Assembly (NCBI GenBank): GCA_934278005.1 | Contig: CAKQWG010000034.1 | Coordinates: 1 to 23,852, forward strand | Direction of reading: 5' to 3' | Source: an uncultured Pirellulaceae bacterium | GTDB taxonomy: Bacteria > Planctomycetota > Planctomycetia > Pirellulales > Pirellulaceae | Length of the DNA: 23,852 nt | Shown: positions 21,584-23,852 of the stretch, piece after piece | How the letters are laid out: each line of letters starts with the position of its first letter | How positions within the stretch are numbered: position 1 is the stretch's first letter | The notes under the pieces: model-generated | The model's input: only the letters and a program-made list of their open reading frames with translations | What the model was told of the DNA's origin: nothing | Database searches by the model: none | Program-made: the position numbers and the translations under genes

Positions 21584-23653
21584 TTATTCGCCGCGCGCGG
21601 CTAAAGCCGCTTCAAACTCGGCTAGCTGGCCAAGCATTTGACGCTCGTGGGGTGACGAGCGAATGGCCTGCTTCTGAGTTCGGATCGCATCCTCAAGCTG
21701 TCCCGTAGCAAAGTAGCAGCGGGCAAGCGTATCGAGGTAGACGGATTCCTCAGGCATGAGCTCCAGTGAGCGCAGGCTCAGGCTCAGCGCTTCGGCCGTG
21801 CTGATCTCGCACTTACTAAGCAACCAAGCGAGTTGATTGCACTCTTGAGCCAGGCGCGGCGCGGTGACTGAGCGGCTGACACGGTCGTTGGATCGCGCTA
21901 GTTGTTCTTCGGCCTCGAGCACGCGGACCCGCAATGAATTGCTCATCCGCTCAAAGGCTTGTTGAAAGTAGTCACCAAATGGCTCTTCGCTACCCAGTCG
22001 CTGTAGAGCGATCACCACATCCGGGTTGGGCGACGCTCCGTCGACTTCAATTGCTCGCCGCAGCTGCGTGCTAGCTTCCAATTTCTCACCGCGATCCAGC
22101 GCGGCCAAACCGCTGTAGAAATGATAGCTGGCCAAGATTCCAGCCGGATTGCTATAGATGTCAGCTTGTACCGGAAATTCTGTTTGGCGGTTGGCCATCG
22201 CCTCTTCGGCCAGCGGTTGGAGCGTTCGGGCCGCCTTGTCGTACTCGCCGCCGAACCAGTAAAACTGGGCCAGATCGGCGCGAATACCGGCTTCAATGCG
22301 CGAATCCAGCTCCACCGCTTTCAAGTACTGCTGCTCGGACCACGCAAACAGCCCGCGCTGCGCCAGCAGTCGCGCGTATTGGTAATGGCGATTAGCCTGG
22401 ATGTCTTCCAAGTTCAAGTTCGGAAGATTTTTAAGTTGATCCAATTGTTTGACTACAGCTTGGCCGGCGGTCTCCGCGGCGCGTTGTGCTGCCGCTTCGT
22501 CGCCCAGACGCAAGTGGGCTTCGGCCATGTAATAGCCCAGTTGCGGCTCTTGGCTGAACTGATCTGGATAACGCTCCGCCAATTCGGAGACCAGTTCGGG
22601 CAATTCAGCTTCGATGGCCCAGGCCGCAGACGCAACCAGAGCTTGTGGATCCTGGCCCACCAGGCTCAAGCTGGTGCGGACTAACTCCAGTGCCGGTGCT
22701 CGACCGTAGCGCTCGGTGACCCACGTACCAATCCAGCGATAGAGTCGCAGCGTTATCAACAGCTCTGCGGGACTCTCGGCAGCTTGCGTGAGCGTACCCG
22801 CTGCGGATGGCTTGACCGATTGCTCAGCCAGCGCCAACTCCTGCTCGACTATTTGCTTCCAGCGAGCCACCCCGGCCCGGTCGACTTGCGTTGGCTGACC
22901 ATCTCGGTCTGAGGCCTGCGCATTTTCGCCAGTCGTACTTTCGCCAGTCGTACTTTCGCCAGTGCGAATTGCCGCAGCGTCTGCATCCAGCTCCGCCATC
23001 AGGGCCCGCAGCCACGTTGCGGCCGTGCGCTGGCTGTCGCCCAAAGTTAACGCGATTGAACCACTAAGCTGGGCTGCTTCTGCCGAGCCAGGCTGCGTTT
23101 GCAGGCTTTTTAGTCTGAGGGAGATCGCCTGCATCAGAAATAGCGCCGCCGACTTGGACCGCAGTTCACTGCTTTCGAATCTGGCCAATCGGCATAGTGC
23201 TAGAATTGCGTCAGGCGACCCGATGTCCGACAGACTCTGCAGTGTCGCATCACGCTGATCGCTCTTGGATTCGTTGTACTTCTTGAGCAGTTCGCGCACC
23301 TCCAGCCCATCGCTCTCGAGCCACCACACAACATCTTGGCTGTCGATCAGATACCGCGCCGCGCGAGCGACTTGCGCATCGGGATGAGTCTGTGCGGCCT
23401 GGCGGAGTTTTTCAAAGGCGGCCAGGCCAATGCGTTCTAGCTCCCACTTGGCATCGTTGCGGCGATGGTAATTTTCGTCTCCCAGCTGTTCGATCAAGGC
23501 AGCGACGCGCGCCTGTTGATCTTTCTCACTCGCCGCCGGTACTTGTGCTGCCGCGCAGACAAAGGCATGACCGCACAGTCCAAGAAATAAAAACGCGAGC
23601 GCTGCAAGTCGCCGTCTCCAGAGGCATGGCGGGTGAAAGCTGCGCACAGCCAT
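21584..23653 (-). CDS. Exported HEAT/TPR-repeat protein (689 aa)
   Basis: The N-terminus (MAVRSFHPPCLWRRRLAALA, then FLFLGLCGHAFVCAAAQVPA) is a good signal peptide, so the protein probably works in the periplasm. Residues about 45-190 have HEAT-like helix pairs (VAALIEQLGDENYHRRNDAK, SLSDIGSPDAILALCRLARF). The rest is mostly TPR-like (LGYYMAEAHLRLGDEAAAQR, LAQFYWFGGEYDKAARTLQP, LEDAIRTQKQAIRSSPHERQ). An in-frame 15-bp repeat gives a TTGESTTGES linker near residue 230. It likely acts as a scaffold; the partner is unknown. The frame is open from 23722, but its first codons (MASRMLT) are simply the dispersed repeat read through, so ATG 23653 at the signal peptide is preferred. The LarA-like gene follows 28 nt later. 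Confidence 0.82.
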   Translation of the reverse strand: MAVRSFHPPCLWRRRLAALAFLFLGLCGHAFVCAAAQVPAASEKDQQARVAALIEQLGDENYHRRNDAKWELERIGLAAFEKLRQAAQTHPDAQVARAARYLIDSQDVVWWLESDGLEVRELLKKYNESKSDQRDATLQSLSDIGSPDAILALCRLARFESSELRSKSAALFLMQAISLRLKSLQTQPGSAEAAQLSGSIALTLGDSQRTAATWLRALMAELDADAAAIRTGESTTGESTTGENAQASDRDGQPTQVDRAGVARWKQIVEQELALAEQSVKPSAAGTLTQAAESPAELLITLRLYRWIGTWVTERYGRAPALELVRTSLSLVGQDPQALVASAAWAIEAELPELVSELAERYPDQFSQEPQLGYYMAEAHLRLGDEAAAQRAAETAGQAVVKQLDQLKNLPNLNLEDIQANRHYQYARLLAQRGLFAWSEQQYLKAVELDSRIEAGIRADLAQFYWFGGEYDKAARTLQPLAEEAMANRQTEFPVQADIYSNPAGILASYHFYSGLAALDRGEKLEASTQLRRAIEVDGASPNPDVVIALQRLGSEEPFGDYFQQAFERMSNSLRVRVLEAEEQLARSNDRVSRSVTAPRLAQECNQLAWLLSKCEISTAEALSLSLRSLELMPEESVYLDTLARCYFATGQLEDAIRTQKQAIRSSPHERQMLGQLAEFEAALAARGE
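22925..22967. repeat. In-frame 15-bp tandem repeat in the HEAT/TPR gene
   Basis: ttcgccagtcgtact occurs twice (22925-22939, 22940-22954) with a third, diverging copy to 22967. Read on the minus strand it encodes the TGEST repeats of a linker. Confidence 0.9.
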
Positions 23654-23697
23654 AGAGCCTACTCTTGATCTATGAAAAAACATGTCTGAGTTGGAAG

Positions 23698-23842
23698 GTG
23701 GGGTAAGCATCCTGCTTGCCAAAGTGGAGTCAGCATCCTGCTTGCCATTCGTGTTTCTCTATCGGTCGCAAGCTCGAAGCTGACGCCACGCATTGCAAGC
23801 TAGAAGCTTACGCCACGCGCGCAAGCTAGAAGCTTACGCCAC
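23698..23842. repeat. REP/BIME-like hairpin array, copy 2
   Basis: Forward 24-nt units lie at 23698-23721 and 23724-23747, then an 18-nt spacer, then reversed units at 23766-23789, 23793-23816 and 23819-23842. Spacing between neighbouring unit starts is 26-27 nt. Unit stems match copy 1: gtaagca-tcc-tgcttgc forward, gcaagct-aga-agcttac reversed. One forward and one reversed unit carry a gtcagc variant. The array lies upstream of the HEAT/TPR gene and is followed by only 10 more bases of window. Confidence 0.92.
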
Positions 23843-23852
23843 TTAAGTAGCT

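Overview
The window looks like chromosome of a planctomycete, most likely a Pirellulales (Rhodopirellula/Blastopirellula-like) bacterium. The main reason is the adjacent pair of planctomycete cytochrome C/DUF1549/DUF1553 and Tat-exported DUF1501 genes. A BBP7-like outer-membrane barrel protein, TPR proteins and many short in-frame tandem repeats fit the same picture. There are no rRNA or tRNA genes, no phage or transposase genes and no CRISPR array. All of this is read from sequence pattern; no database search was run.

Layout. 1-3666: tandem repeats, a strong inverted repeat, a 29-aa very basic protein too short for ordinary gene calling (318-407), a convergent anchored protein of unknown function (409-1179), a divergent SAM-dependent methyltransferase with a THUMP-like tail (1325-2641), a 15-bp minisatellite and a TPR protein. 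3688-6815 (minus strand): an intrinsic terminator, a BBP7-like barrel protein and an SLC13/DASS carboxylate transporter. 7051-11016: a two-gene operon encoding the PSCyt1/PSCyt2/PSD1 protein and its DUF1501 partner. 11183-18200 (minus strand): a complete tripartite RND efflux operon in the order adaptor, pump, outer-membrane factor. Twin TGCAA-N4-TTGCA palindromes lie just upstream of it. 18348-19135: a long stretch with no convincing gene. 19139-20221: a hemerythrin-like helical protein followed by a CheY/Rcp1-type receiver. 20281-23653 (minus strand): a HEAT/TPR protein and a LarA-like (DUF2088) protein, probably co-transcribed.

The most unusual structure is a dispersed repeat found twice, at about 11050-11178 and 23698-23842. 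Each locus holds two copies of a 24-nt imperfect hairpin unit in one orientation, a 15-18 nt spacer, then two or three copies in the opposite orientation. The two orientations carry different loops and a compensatory base-pair swap in the stem. This resembles REP/BIME elements and may be a planctomycete counterpart. Other notable points are a pump protein with about 95 extra residues and two extra predicted membrane helices, and a His-rich segment in the efflux adaptor. A PSD1 protein that seems to lack a helical spacer also stands out, as does the clustering of 12- and 15-bp tandem repeats.
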